From: RGIG1828 sp045546535
Lineage (GTDB): Bacteria; Bacillota; Clostridia; UMGS1810
Direction: 5' to 3'
Length of the DNA: 10,250 nucleotides
Assembly (NCBI GenBank): GCA_045546535.1
Contig: JAZQDA010000111.1
Span: 1 to 10,250, forward strand
Shown here: positions 1-9,200 of the stretch, in pieces
How the letters are laid out: each line of letters begins with the position of its first letter
Position numbering within the stretch: the first letter of the stretch is position 1
Translations under genes and position numbers: made by a program
The notes under the pieces: model-generated
Told to the model about the DNA's origin: nothing
The model's input: only the letters and a program-made list of their open reading frames with translations
Database searches by the model: none

Positions 1-62
1 ATAATATTATGTATATAATATAATTAGTAAAATTGGCTTTGCTTTTAATTATTTTCTGTTAA

Positions 63-74
63 TTTTCCGGAAAA
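63..74. repeat. Perfect 12-base palindrome TTTTCCGGAAAA in the leader
   Basis: The two six-base halves are exact reverse complements with no spacer; the flanking A62 and A75 do not extend the pairing. It lies 11 bases before the candidate TATTAT box (85-90) and 46 bases before the reductase start, a place where a dimeric regulator could bind. With no loop it would not form a stable RNA hairpin, and no T-run follows, so it is not a terminator. An operator role is inference only. Short AT-rich palindromes also occur by chance. Confidence 0.3.
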
Positions 75-105
75 AGACAAACTATATTATAAATATATTT
101 TTTGT

Positions 106-109
106 AGGA
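106..109 (+). promoter_or_regulatory. Ribosome binding site for the reductase (AGGA)
   Basis: AGGA at 106-109 is the only Shine-Dalgarno-like sequence near the reductase start. It overlaps the upstream in-frame ATG at 109, so it cannot serve that codon, but it can serve the ATG at 121 at a slightly long spacing of 11 bases. With the protein alignment, this favours 121 as the start. Confidence 0.45.
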
Positions 110-120
110 TGTGCTATATT

Positions 121-1119
121 ATGAATTATGAAGCAGATAAAAAAAGATATGATGTTATGCAGTATAATAAATGCGGAGAAAGCGGATTGAAACTTCCCGC
201 ACTGTCTCTCGGTCTGTGGCATAATTTTGGATTCAGTGGTGATTTCGATAATATTCGAAAAATGTGTTTTACCGCATTTGATAACGGTATAACACACTTT
301 GATATAGCCAACAACTACGGCGTACCTGCAGGAAGTGCTGAAACCAATTTCGGGAAAATAATTAACGGTGAGTTAAAGAGTTACCGTGATGAAATAATCG
401 TAAGTACAAAAGCGGGATATCATATGTGGGAAGGACCGTATGGAGATTACGGCAGTAAAAAATCGCTTGTTTCAAGCCTTGACCAGAGTCTTAAAAGACT
501 TGGTCTTGATTATGTAGATATTTTTTATCATCACAGAATGGATAAAGACACTCCGCTTTATGAAACAATGTGGGCAATGGATCAGATTGTAAAAAGCGGG
601 AAAGCCCTCTATGTCGGTCTTTCGAATTATGACGGCGAGACTATGAAACAGGCATCAGATATACTTAATGAACTTCATTGCCCGTTTGTTATAAATCAGA
701 ACAGATATTCAATCTTTGATAGAAATGTAGAGAAAAACGGTATTTTAGAAGAGTGCCTAAAAGAGAAAAAAGGTATGATTGTTTTTAGTCCTCTTGCCCA
801 GGGTCTTCTCACAGAACGATATCTTAACGGAATTCCATCAGATAGCAGAATAAAAACAGATGGAAGATTTTTAACTGAAAAATCACTTAACGATTCTCTT
901 TTGGCAAAAGTCACAAAACTTAACTCAATCGCGTCAGGGCGCGGTCAAACACTTGCGCAAATGGCACTTTCCTGGGTATATTCACGCGAAAGTGTAACAA
1001 GTATTCTGATAGGTGCCTCCAAACCACAGCAGATACTTGAAAACATTAAAATGCTTGATAATTCAAAATTTACCAAAGAAGAACTTGATTTAATTGATTC
1101 TATTGCTTTGGGTGAATAA
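121..1119 (+). CDS. Aldo/keto reductase, YghZ-like (AKR14 type)
   Basis: This 332-residue NADPH-dependent oxidoreductase of the cytosol most resembles E. coli YghZ (L-glyceraldehyde 3-phosphate reductase), recalled from memory. Shared landmarks are LSLGLWHNFG (28-37), the THFDIANNYG segment (58-67), the STKAGY...WEGPYG region (from 95), SLKRLGLDYVDIFYHHR and, near the C-terminus, SILIGASKPQQ. The expected catalytic tetrad is present as D61, Y66, K97 and H138. In this family such enzymes reduce aldehydes such as glyceraldehyde 3-phosphate or methylglyoxal; the substrate here is inferred. I start at 121 rather than the in-frame ATG at 109: YghZ begins at the equivalent position, the RY..MQY spacing matches, and AGGA at 106-109 overlaps the ATG at 109. 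A third ATG at 157 would remove the conserved leader residues. Length is usual for the family. The ABC exporter follows after 35 bases without a terminator. The family is secure; the physiological role is not. Confidence 0.92.
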   Translation: MNYEADKKRYDVMQYNKCGESGLKLPALSLGLWHNFGFSGDFDNIRKMCFTAFDNGITHFDIANNYGVPAGSAETNFGKIINGELKSYRDEIIVSTKAGYHMWEGPYGDYGSKKSLVSSLDQSLKRLGLDYVDIFYHHRMDKDTPLYETMWAMDQIVKSGKALYVGLSNYDGETMKQASDILNELHCPFVINQNRYSIFDRNVEKNGILEECLKEKKGMIVFSPLAQGLLTERYLNGIPSDSRIKTDGRFLTEKSLNDSLLAKVTKLNSIASGRGQTLAQMALSWVYSRESVTSILIGASKPQQILENIKMLDNSKFTKEELDLIDSIALGE

Positions 1120-1154
1120 AACATTATAAACTCACTCTCACAAAGGGGAAAACT

Positions 1155-2873
1155 ATGCTGAAAAGATTTGTCAAATACTATAAACCACATAAAAAAATGC
1201 TTTTCCTTGATATGTTGGCATCGCTCCTGATATCTCTTATAGGTATGGTGTATCCGGTTGTAACCAATAAGATGCTCAACATTTATATTTCTCAAAAACT
1301 CTACACTAAGATAATTTTTTGGGGAGTAAGTGTTTTAGTATTATATCTTGTAAGAATGTATTTAAGATATTTTGTTCAGTTTTACGGGCATATTGTCGGT
1401 GTTAAGATGCAATCGCAGATGCGAGTGGATTTGTTCAAGCATCTTCAGAAACTTCCCTTTAAATTTTATGATAACAACGAAACTGGTAAAATAATGACCC
1501 GTATCACGAGTGATTTATTTGAAGTATGCGAACTTGCGCATCACGGCCCCGAAAATCTTTTAATCAGTGCGGTGATGATACTTCTTTCGTTCTTCTATCT
1601 TCTTACAATCAATTCATTTTTGACAGTTATAATATTTATATGTGTCCCAATTCTTATAGTAGTAGCAGCAAAATTTCGTAAAGCAATGAAACAGGCTTTT
1701 TCCGACAGGAGAAAGAGTAATGCAGTAATAAATGCATCAGTTGAAAGCAGTATTTCAGGCATTAGAGTAACAAAAGCATACACAAACTCATCAACAGAAA
1801 TTAAAAAGTTTGAAGAAGGGGACAAGCAGTTTGTTGATTCTTCAAACAGTGCATATAACGCTATGGCAAAATTCCATGCTTCAACAGGATTTATAACTGA
1901 CATTTTCAATGTGTTTATTTTAATCGCAGGCGGACTGTTTTTGTATTCGGGAAAAATTTCATTCGGCGACTATTCCACATTTATAGTATCTGTAAACCTG
2001 TTCATTAACCCTGTAAACACACTTATTGGTTTCATGGAGCAATACCAGAATGGTGTGAGCGGATTTAAACGGTTCGTTGAAATAATGGACGAAGAGATCG
2101 AAAAAGATTTGCCTGATGCAAAGGTTTTAGAAAATGTTGAAGGAATAATTGAGTTTAAAAATGTATCTTATTCATATGAGAGTTCAAATGAGGTACTAAA
2201 CAATATAAATTTAAAAATAGAAAAGGGCAAAAAAATTGCACTTGTAGGACCGTCGGGTGGGGGAAAAACTACTCTTTGCCACCTTCTGCCAAGATTCTAT
2301 GATTTGAGCGAAAATTCAGGCTCAATTCAGATTGACGGAAATGACATTAAAACTCTCACACTGGAATCATTACGCAAAAATATAGGTATAGTTCAACAAG
2401 ATGTGTTTCTTTTTGCAGGAAGTATAAAAGATAATATTTTATACGGAAGTCCCGATGCAACAGATGAGGAAATAATCAGTGCAGCAAAAAGAGCGAATAT
2501 TCACGATTATATTGTAACGCTGCCAAACGGCTATGATACCCAGATAGGTGAGAGGGGAGTTAAACTTTCAGGCGGTCAAAAACAGCGACTCTCTATAGCA
2601 AGAATGTTTTTGAAAGACCCCGCAATTTTAATTCTTGATGAAGCAACCAGCGCACTTGATAACACAACGGAAGTCTATATCCAGAAATCTCTTGATGAAC
2701 TGTGCAAAGGGCGAACAACTTTGGTTGTTGCTCACAGACTTTCAACTGTCAAAAATGCTGATGAAATTGTAGTTGTGATTGACGGAAAAATAGAAGAACG
2801 GGGCAATCATGAAGAACTTATAGAGAAAAACGGAACCTACAAAAATCTCTATTCTCTTCAGTTCAGAGAATAA
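1155..2873 (+). CDS. ABC exporter half-transporter (fused membrane and ATPase domains)
   Basis: This 572-residue protein is a type I ABC exporter with one membrane domain and one ATPase domain per chain, so it must work as a dimer. Residues 15-38 and 52-75 are the first hydrophobic segments, with further ones at about 135-172 and 247-292, fitting six helices. The ATPase domain starts near 330. It contains an aromatic A-loop residue (probably Y341), Walker A GPSGGGKTT (365-373), a Q-loop (Q415 in VQQDVFLF), the LSGGQ signature (471-475), Walker B ending in D495 and catalytic E496, the D-loop SALD, and the switch histidine H527. All are intact, so it should be active. It has no fused peptidase or nuclease domain, and no second half-transporter adjoins, so a homodimer is likeliest. 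Substrate cannot be told; multidrug, lipid or peptide export are all possible. AAGGGG at 1142-1147 sets the start. The end has two stop codons in tandem (TAA TAA). Confidence 0.95.
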   Translation: MLKRFVKYYKPHKKMLFLDMLASLLISLIGMVYPVVTNKMLNIYISQKLYTKIIFWGVSVLVLYLVRMYLRYFVQFYGHIVGVKMQSQMRVDLFKHLQKLPFKFYDNNETGKIMTRITSDLFEVCELAHHGPENLLISAVMILLSFFYLLTINSFLTVIIFICVPILIVVAAKFRKAMKQAFSDRRKSNAVINASVESSISGIRVTKAYTNSSTEIKKFEEGDKQFVDSSNSAYNAMAKFHASTGFITDIFNVFILIAGGLFLYSGKISFGDYSTFIVSVNLFINPVNTLIGFMEQYQNGVSGFKRFVEIMDEEIEKDLPDAKVLENVEGIIEFKNVSYSYESSNEVLNNINLKIEKGKKIALVGPSGGGKTTLCHLLPRFYDLSENSGSIQIDGNDIKTLTLESLRKNIGIVQQDVFLFAGSIKDNILYGSPDATDEEIISAAKRANIHDYIVTLPNGYDTQIGERGVKLSGGQKQRLSIARMFLKDPAILILDEATSALDNTTEVYIQKSLDELCKGRTTLVVAHRLSTVKNADEIVVVIDGKIEERGNHEELIEKNGTYKNLYSLQFRE

Positions 2874-2904
2874 TAACTTTTAATATATCCAAGGGGTGTG
2901 AAAA

Positions 2905-5900
2905 ATGGCAATCCAGTTTGTATACGGACGTTCGCACAGCGGGAAAACCAAATATGTTTTGGAAAAAGCACAGGCTCTTCACAAAGAGAATAAGCCTTTG
3001 GTTTTTGTTGTGCCTGAACAATATACTCACACCTGCGAAAAAAGACTTATTTCATATCTTGGATATATAGATACTCAGAAAGCAGATGTAGTTTCGTTTG
3101 ATAAAATGTGTAAAAAAATAAACAGCAATTACCCTAATAATAAGAGACATCTTGGCAATATAGGAAAAAGCCTTATACTTTCTAAAATCTTATCTGAAAT
3201 ACAACTCTCATACTATTCAAACGCTTCCAAAGAACCTGGATTTGTTGAAGTTTGCAACTCACAGATTTCAGAACTGAAAAAATATATGATAAGTTCTGAA
3301 GACCTTTTGACTGCTTCTGAAAAAGTTGACAACAAATCGCTTTCTTTGAAACTTAAAGATATTTCAAAGGTTTATTCGTCATATCAGAAATACCTTGAAA
3401 ATAATTTTCAAGATGCCGAGGACGATATAGACACTCTCGCATACAATCTTGAAAATAATAATCTGTTTAAAGGTTATACTTTCTTTTTTGATGAATTTTC
3501 CTCATTTACACCTCAGGAAAGAAATATTATTTCAATAATTTCATCACTTGCTGACAATGTTTATGTAACATTTTGTACCGATGCAAACAAATGCAGAAAT
3601 TCAGTTTTCAAAGTAACTGAGGAAACTTCAAAACTTCTTTTAAAAGACTGTGAAAAACGCGGTGTAATGCATAAAGAAAGTGTTATTCTTGGTTCATCAT
3701 TTTATGATAGTGATGAACTTTCATTCCTTGAAGAAAATCTTTATGCAGATTTTCCGTCAAAGTACACAGAAAATACGTCTGATATCAGGCTTTTTACATC
3801 GGAAAACCCATATTCAGAAATTGAATTATTGGCATCTAACATAGTTAAGGTTATAAAAGAGAAAAACGCAAGATTTGCAGATATTTCTGTGGTGTGTCCT
3901 GATATTGATTCATATGGCCACATCTTGCGTTCTGTTTTTGAAACATATAAAATTCCGTACTTTATTGATGAAAAAGTACCTGTTTTAAAACATTCAATAA
4001 TATCATTTGTAATAAACATTTTGGATATATATAATTCCAATTATTCAGGCGAGAGTATAGTAAACTATCTAAAATCGGGATTTTTGGACTCGGATAGAGA
4101 CGCGGTTTGCTATACAGATAATTTTATAAAAGCAACACGTGCTTCCAAAAATGTGTGGCTAAGTGATGACAGATTTTCTTCCTGTATAAATTCTTATACT
4201 GATGATGCAACTAGAATAGAGAAAATAAGCGAAATACGTCAAAAATATATACTTTCTTTATCCAAACTTCACGACACCATAAAAGGCAGAAATACTGTTA
4301 AATTTATCACAGAAAAGATATATGCATATCTGCTTCAAATTGGATTTGACAAAAGAATTTCCGAATTTATTTCTGAATTCAAAAGTGAGGGAAAACTCGG
4401 CCTTGCATCGCAGTACGAAAATGTGTGGAATACCCTGATAGAAGTTTTTGATGTTTTAGTTTACATAATGGGTAATGACACGGTAAATCTCAAAGAGTAC
4501 ACGAAATTTATGACAGTTGGCCTAGAGCAACAAAAAACAGGTATAATCCCAACTTCTCTTGACGAAGTTTCAGTAGGTGACCTTTTGCGTACAAAAAGCG
4601 GACGTATTAAATATCAGTTTGTAATAGGTGTAACCGACTCTAGTTTTCCAAGTGTCAGTCGAACCGAAGGGATAATTACCGACCGTGAAAAACAGGTTCT
4701 TTCCGATGTTTCGATAGAACTTTCAGCAAAAAGCAGTGAAAGGGCGTATTTTGACCGTTTTCAGATATACAGTGTATTTACGCATCCCGATTCACTTCTT
4801 TATATATCATATCCGGCTTCAAACACATCGTTTGAGGCTGTCAGACCTGCCTTCGTCATACACCTGCTACGTAAACTTTTCCCCTTGCTTCCCTTGGAGG
4901 GATCAATAACTGGAAATGACAACATAGAAATAAACACATCTTCTCAGGCACTTGAATACCTTTCACTTTGTGCATCTTCTCTCTCAAGAGGCGAGAGCGT
5001 AAATGATTTTTGGAAAGATATCTACAAATATTTTACAGACAGTGGCAACACAGAAAAAATTGAAATAATAAATAGGTTTATAAATGCAAAACAACCCGTA
5101 ACCAGACTTTCTTCTGATGTACTTGAATATATGTATAACGACACGATTGAGGCATCAGTTTCCAAAATGCAACGCTATAATTCATGCCGTTATTCATATT
5201 TTCTCCAATATATGCTTTATCTTAAAGAATTAAAAGAATTTGGGCTTGAAAGCACAGATGTCGGCACACTTATTCATGAGATAATAGAAAATATATTCAA
5301 TAGCCTTAAAACTTCTAATCAAGGCTTTGAAAGCACAGATAAAATCTATTTTGAAAACGAAGTCTCGCAGTATCTCAATGACTACATTAAGGGTTTAACT
5401 GACCTCAATCCCGATATAACAAAGCGTGAGATTTTTTCAGTTACCCGACTTAAAGATTCAATAGTTGATTCTCTTCTTGCGCTTCGTGACCACATGATAA
5501 ATTCTGAATTTGTAAATATGGGGTGCGAAATAGAGTTCAGTGATGATAATTTAGGCCCTATTGAATTTGAACTTCCAAATGGCAAAACGGACAAAATCAA
5601 AGGAAAGATTGACCGCGCTGATTCCTTTACAAACGAAGACGCTACATATATAAGAGTTGTTGACTATAAAACAGGTAATAAAACATTTAATTTTACCGAT
5701 GTTTTTTATGGACTTGATGTTCAACTTCTTGTTTATTTAAATGCTCTTGTTGATAAAACACCGAATTCACACCCTGCAGGAGCATTATATTTTAAGATTC
5801 TTAATCCTCTTGAAAGGAAAGATGAAAGAATATCAGATGAAAAAGCAGAAACTATAAAATATGTAACACAGCCAATGGAGGGTGTTATTGCAGAAGATGA

Positions 5901-6210
5901 TAAGATTATTTCTGCGTTTTCGCCAAACAGTGTAAAACTTTCAAACAAACTTTCAACCAAGCAGTTCAGAATATTAGGAGATTATATCAATCATATTATA
6001 ATAACCACTGCAACCTCAATTTCTGAGGGCAGAATTGAAACTAATCCATATAAAACAAGTGTTTCAAGTCCGTGCGAATACTGTCCGTATAAGAGTATAT
6101 GTAATGTTGATTGTATAAAAGATTTCTCGCCAAGGGAACTTAATTCAAAGAAAAAATCAGATGTTTTTGAAGATATGGAAACTATTATCGGAAAAAGAGG
6201 TGATGTGTAA
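2905..6210 (+). CDS. addB: AddB, ATP-dependent helicase/nuclease subunit B
   Basis: AddB partners AddA in the complex that unwinds and resects broken DNA ends for RecA. At 1101 residues it is close to B. subtilis AddB (about 1166). The N-terminus has a P-loop, GRSHSGKT (8-15). A helicase-like region follows, with a DEF sequence (196-198) at the Walker B position and VIGVTDSSFP (573-582), typical of AddB. In characterised AddB this helicase-like part does not drive unwinding but helps recognise Chi. The C-terminal nuclease domain has GTLIHEI with H791, then D903 in GKIDRAD, and D920-Y921-K922 in VVDYKTG, the metal and catalytic motifs of the RecB nuclease family. C761 together with C1057, C1060 and C1066 (CX2CX5C) matches the four ligands of the AddB 4Fe-4S cluster; C1070 is an extra cysteine. 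AAGGGG at 2891-2896 supports the start. The last codon overlaps the addA start. No break or frameshift is seen. Naming is very secure. Confidence 0.97.
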   Translation: MAIQFVYGRSHSGKTKYVLEKAQALHKENKPLVFVVPEQYTHTCEKRLISYLGYIDTQKADVVSFDKMCKKINSNYPNNKRHLGNIGKSLILSKILSEIQLSYYSNASKEPGFVEVCNSQISELKKYMISSEDLLTASEKVDNKSLSLKLKDISKVYSSYQKYLENNFQDAEDDIDTLAYNLENNNLFKGYTFFFDEFSSFTPQERNIISIISSLADNVYVTFCTDANKCRNSVFKVTEETSKLLLKDCEKRGVMHKESVILGSSFYDSDELSFLEENLYADFPSKYTENTSDIRLFTSENPYSEIELLASNIVKVIKEKNARFADISVVCPDIDSYGHILRSVFETYKIPYFIDEKVPVLKHSIISFVINILDIYNSNYSGESIVNYLKSGFLDSDRDAVCYTDNFIKATRASKNVWLSDDRFSSCINSYTDDATRIEKISEIRQKYILSLSKLHDTIKGRNTVKFITEKIYAYLLQIGFDKRISEFISEFKSEGKLGLASQYENVWNTLIEVFDVLVYIMGNDTVNLKEYTKFMTVGLEQQKTGIIPTSLDEVSVGDLLRTKSGRIKYQFVIGVTDSSFPSVSRTEGIITDREKQVLSDVSIELSAKSSERAYFDRFQIYSVFTHPDSLLYISYPASNTSFEAVRPAFVIHLLRKLFPLLPLEGSITGNDNIEINTSSQALEYLSLCASSLSRGESVNDFWKDIYKYFTDSGNTEKIEIINRFINAKQPVTRLSSDVLEYMYNDTIEASVSKMQRYNSCRYSYFLQYMLYLKELKEFGLESTDVGTLIHEIIENIFNSLKTSNQGFESTDKIYFENEVSQYLNDYIKGLTDLNPDITKREIFSVTRLKDSIVDSLLALRDHMINSEFVNMGCEIEFSDDNLGPIEFELPNGKTDKIKGKIDRADSFTNEDATYIRVVDYKTGNKTFNFTDVFYGLDVQLLVYLNALVDKTPNSHPAGALYFKILNPLERKDERISDEKAETIKYVTQPMEGVIAEDDKIISAFSPNSVKLSNKLSTKQFRILGDYINHIIITTATSISEGRIETNPYKTSVSSPCEYCPYKSICNVDCIKDFSPRELNSKKKSDVFEDMETIIGKRGDV
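6194..6204 (+). promoter_or_regulatory. addA ribosome binding site inside the end of addB
   Basis: AAAGAGGTGAT closely matches the anti-Shine-Dalgarno complement and lies five bases before the ATG at 6210. It sits within the last codons of addB, whose stop TAA (6208-6210) shares its final A with the addA ATG, giving TAATG. This arrangement supports coupled translation and roughly equal amounts of the two subunits. It also fixes the addA start. Confidence 0.85.
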
Positions 6211-9200
6211 TGAACTGGACAAAAGAACAAAATTATGCAATTGACCTTCCAGTTTCTGATATGATTGTGTCTGCTGCCGCAGGCTCAGGTAAAACAGCAG
6301 TAATGGCAGAAAGAATACTTAAAAGACTTACTGATCCCGAAAATAGCGTTGATATCGACAGAATACTCGTTGTTACATACACATCTGCTGCCGCATCTGA
6401 AATCAAAGAACGAATTATGAAGAAAGTTTTAGAAGAACTCGATAATGGCTATAGCGAAAAATTATCTTCCCAACTTCTCAAACTTCCATACGCTCATATT
6501 TCTACCATACACAGTTTCTGCCTTGAACTCATAAAAAAATATTTTTATGTTCTCGGTATTGACCCAAATGTAAAGATAGCAGACCAGACTGATGTTAATG
6601 TGTATAAGAAAAAGGCTGCACAAAAAGTTATAGATGCATATTATGACTCGGAAGACTCAGTTTTTAAGAGCCTTGTTTGTGATTACACACATAAAAATGA
6701 TAATTCGTTTTCAGACTTAATTATCAAAATTTATGATTTTTCCCGTACAATGCCAAACCCTGAAAAATGGCTCGATTCATTAAAGTTAGCATATACAAAA
6801 GATTTTACTAGACTTTTTGATACACTTACACACTATGCACATCTTGCGGGGCAGCAGGTTATAAAAAAATATGAAACCATTATTGAAAAATGCGGTGATG
6901 ATATAGATAATTCTATCATCAAAAATTTTATCATTTCTGAAAAAGAAAAGATACAAAGCGCTCTTTCAAATACTGAATATGAAGCCCTGAGAGATGCTCT
7001 GTTGGAAATTAAATATGAAAACTGGCGCTTAGCAAAAGGTCCTGACCATATTCGCCCTTATGCCTATAATATCAGAAAAGAAGCAAAAGAACTTACTGAA
7101 AAAATCGTGTCAAAATATCTTCCTTTATCAATAGAAACCATTGAAGAAGATAATAAACGATTGTATCCTTATGTCGAAAAATTTTCGGAAATTGTAAAAG
7201 ATTTCGGCTTAGAATATGATGCAATTAAAAGAGAAAATAATACCATAGATTTTTCTGATTTTGAACACTTAGCACTTAAACTTCTAAAAAATCCTGACGG
7301 TTTGCCGAGTGATATAGCAATTTCTATTTCCAATGATTTTGATGAGATATACATCGATGAATATCAGGATTGCAATAATATCCAAAATGAAATCTTTGAA
7401 TGTATTTCAGGAAAATTAAGAGGTAAACCGAACATTTTCTGTGTGGGTGATATGAAACAGAGTATATACAGTTTTAGAGATTCTAACCCTCTTTTATTTC
7501 GTGATAAATGCGACAGATTTCCTCTTTTCGACGGAGGAGAGGTGTGTGAAAGCAATAAAATTTTTCTTTCCAGAAACTTTCGCAGCAACTTGGCAATACT
7601 TAATTTTGCGAACTTTGTTTTTTCACAGATAATGACAAAAGACTGTGGAGATATTGACTATACTGATGATGAAAAACTTTATTATTCAGGTTCATATGAA
7701 ACCGTAAATGATGATACGAAATCAATAGATATTACACTTATTGACACATCAAATACTTTTGGTGATTCGTATGACTTAAAAACACCATCTGAGTTAAATC
7801 CGCTTGAAGCAGAAGCGGTAGAGGTAGGCAAAAAAATTAATAGTATTATCTCTTCGGGCTATATGCTTTATGATAAGAAAAAAGGCATTCAAAGATCTGC
7901 AGAATATAAGGATATAGTCATACTTATGAGAAGTGTGTCAACACCTGCGCCTGTTTTCGAAAAAGTTCTTTCGGGTATGGGTATCCCTGTTTATACAGAT
8001 AAAGGGGGAGCATATTTTGAGGCTGAAGAAATACGTTTTCTGATGTCACTGTTAAAAATAATTGACAATCCTGATGATGATATTTCTCTTGTTACAGTAA
8101 TGAAAAATCCGGTTTTTGGGTTTGATGAGAATATGCTTTTGAAAATCAGACTCGGCAGCCGACAAGGTTCATATTATAACTGTGTGAGAAAATATGCTGA
8201 AACAAAGCAAGATGAACTTGGCGAAAAACTCAAATCATTTTTGTTAAAACTTGATATTTATTATAAAAAATCACGATATATGGATACAGATGAGTTTCTG
8301 TCATATATAATAAGAGATACTGATTATATGACACTTCTCTCTCTCAGCTCTGATTCAAAACTCAAAAAAACTAATGTTAATTATCTTCAGAAAAAAGCAC
8401 GTGAGTTTGAAAAAAACGGCTATAGAGGGATATATAGTTTTGTGCGTTTTACTGAAAATTACAAACATGAAAATGCCTCGGAGAGTGCAAAAATAATGAC
8501 TGAAAACGATAACGCAGTCAGAATTATGACAATACATAAATCAAAAGGTCTTGAATTCCCCATAGTATTTTTGTCAACTCTTGGAAGACAGTTCAATAAA
8601 TCTGATTCAAATGCAAAAATTGTAATGCACAAAGACTATGGTATAGGAATTGAAAGCGTATACAGAAATCTTGGAGTAAGGTACAAAAGCATAAATTCAA
8701 TTGCAATAAAGACCAAACAGTCGTTTGAAGCAATATCTGAAGAGTTGAGAGTGTTGTATGTTGCACTTACTCGCCCTATGGAAAAACTTTTTCTTACTGC
8801 AAGTATAAGTAATGCATCTTTGCGTCTTAAAAAAATAGAAGATGCACTTGTACCTGAGAATGAAAAAATATCTCCATATAATATTCTGATGTCAAACAGT
8901 ATGATAGATATTTTGCTTTATTCTGTAATGAGAGCATCAAAATATCCTAAAACATCTCAGTCATCTTTTAAAAAGGTAATTGAACTTGATGCTAACTTTA
9001 AAGTTGAGTTACTGAACATAAATGAAATTACGGGTGAATCACATTCAAATCAGGAGAAAAACTGGGAATCTTTCTATGACGGTCCAACTGAATCATATGA
9101 AATGCTGAAAGAAAATCTTGAGTTTGAATATACGCACAAGAAATCTTCGTTAATTCCCCCCAATATGACCGTTACTGAAATCAAGAGACATTTTAACGAT

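Larger units (their letters stand above)
1..120 (+). promoter_or_regulatory. AT-rich leader upstream of the reductase gene
   Basis: This stretch holds no credible gene and is very AT-rich, as expected of a promoter region. A perfect TATAAT lies at 14-19; if it is a -10 element, its -35 partner falls off the left edge of the window, so it cannot be tested here. A second candidate -10 is TATTAT at 85-90, but nothing at the right distance upstream resembles TTGACA. The only other structure is the palindrome at 63-74, described separately. No terminator of a preceding gene is visible. That a promoter lies here is inferred from composition and position; the exact start site is unknown. Confidence 0.35.

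Noticed and set aside
1120..1154. Search for a terminator or promoter between the reductase and the exporter, and likewise at 2874-2904 and 9792-9813.
   Set aside because: Each gap is 35 bases or less and holds mainly a ribosome site; no stem-loop with a following T-run and no paired -35/-10 boxes could be found.
5246..5340. A 14-base direct repeat TTGAAAGCACAGAT at 5246-5259 and 5327-5340, 81 bases apart and in frame within addB, flanking the GTLIHEI nuclease motif.
   Set aside because: Both copies lie inside a normally aligned coding region and encode ESTD in the same frame. Loss between them would remove 27 codons including H791, but nothing suggests this happens; it is most likely coincidence of codon use.
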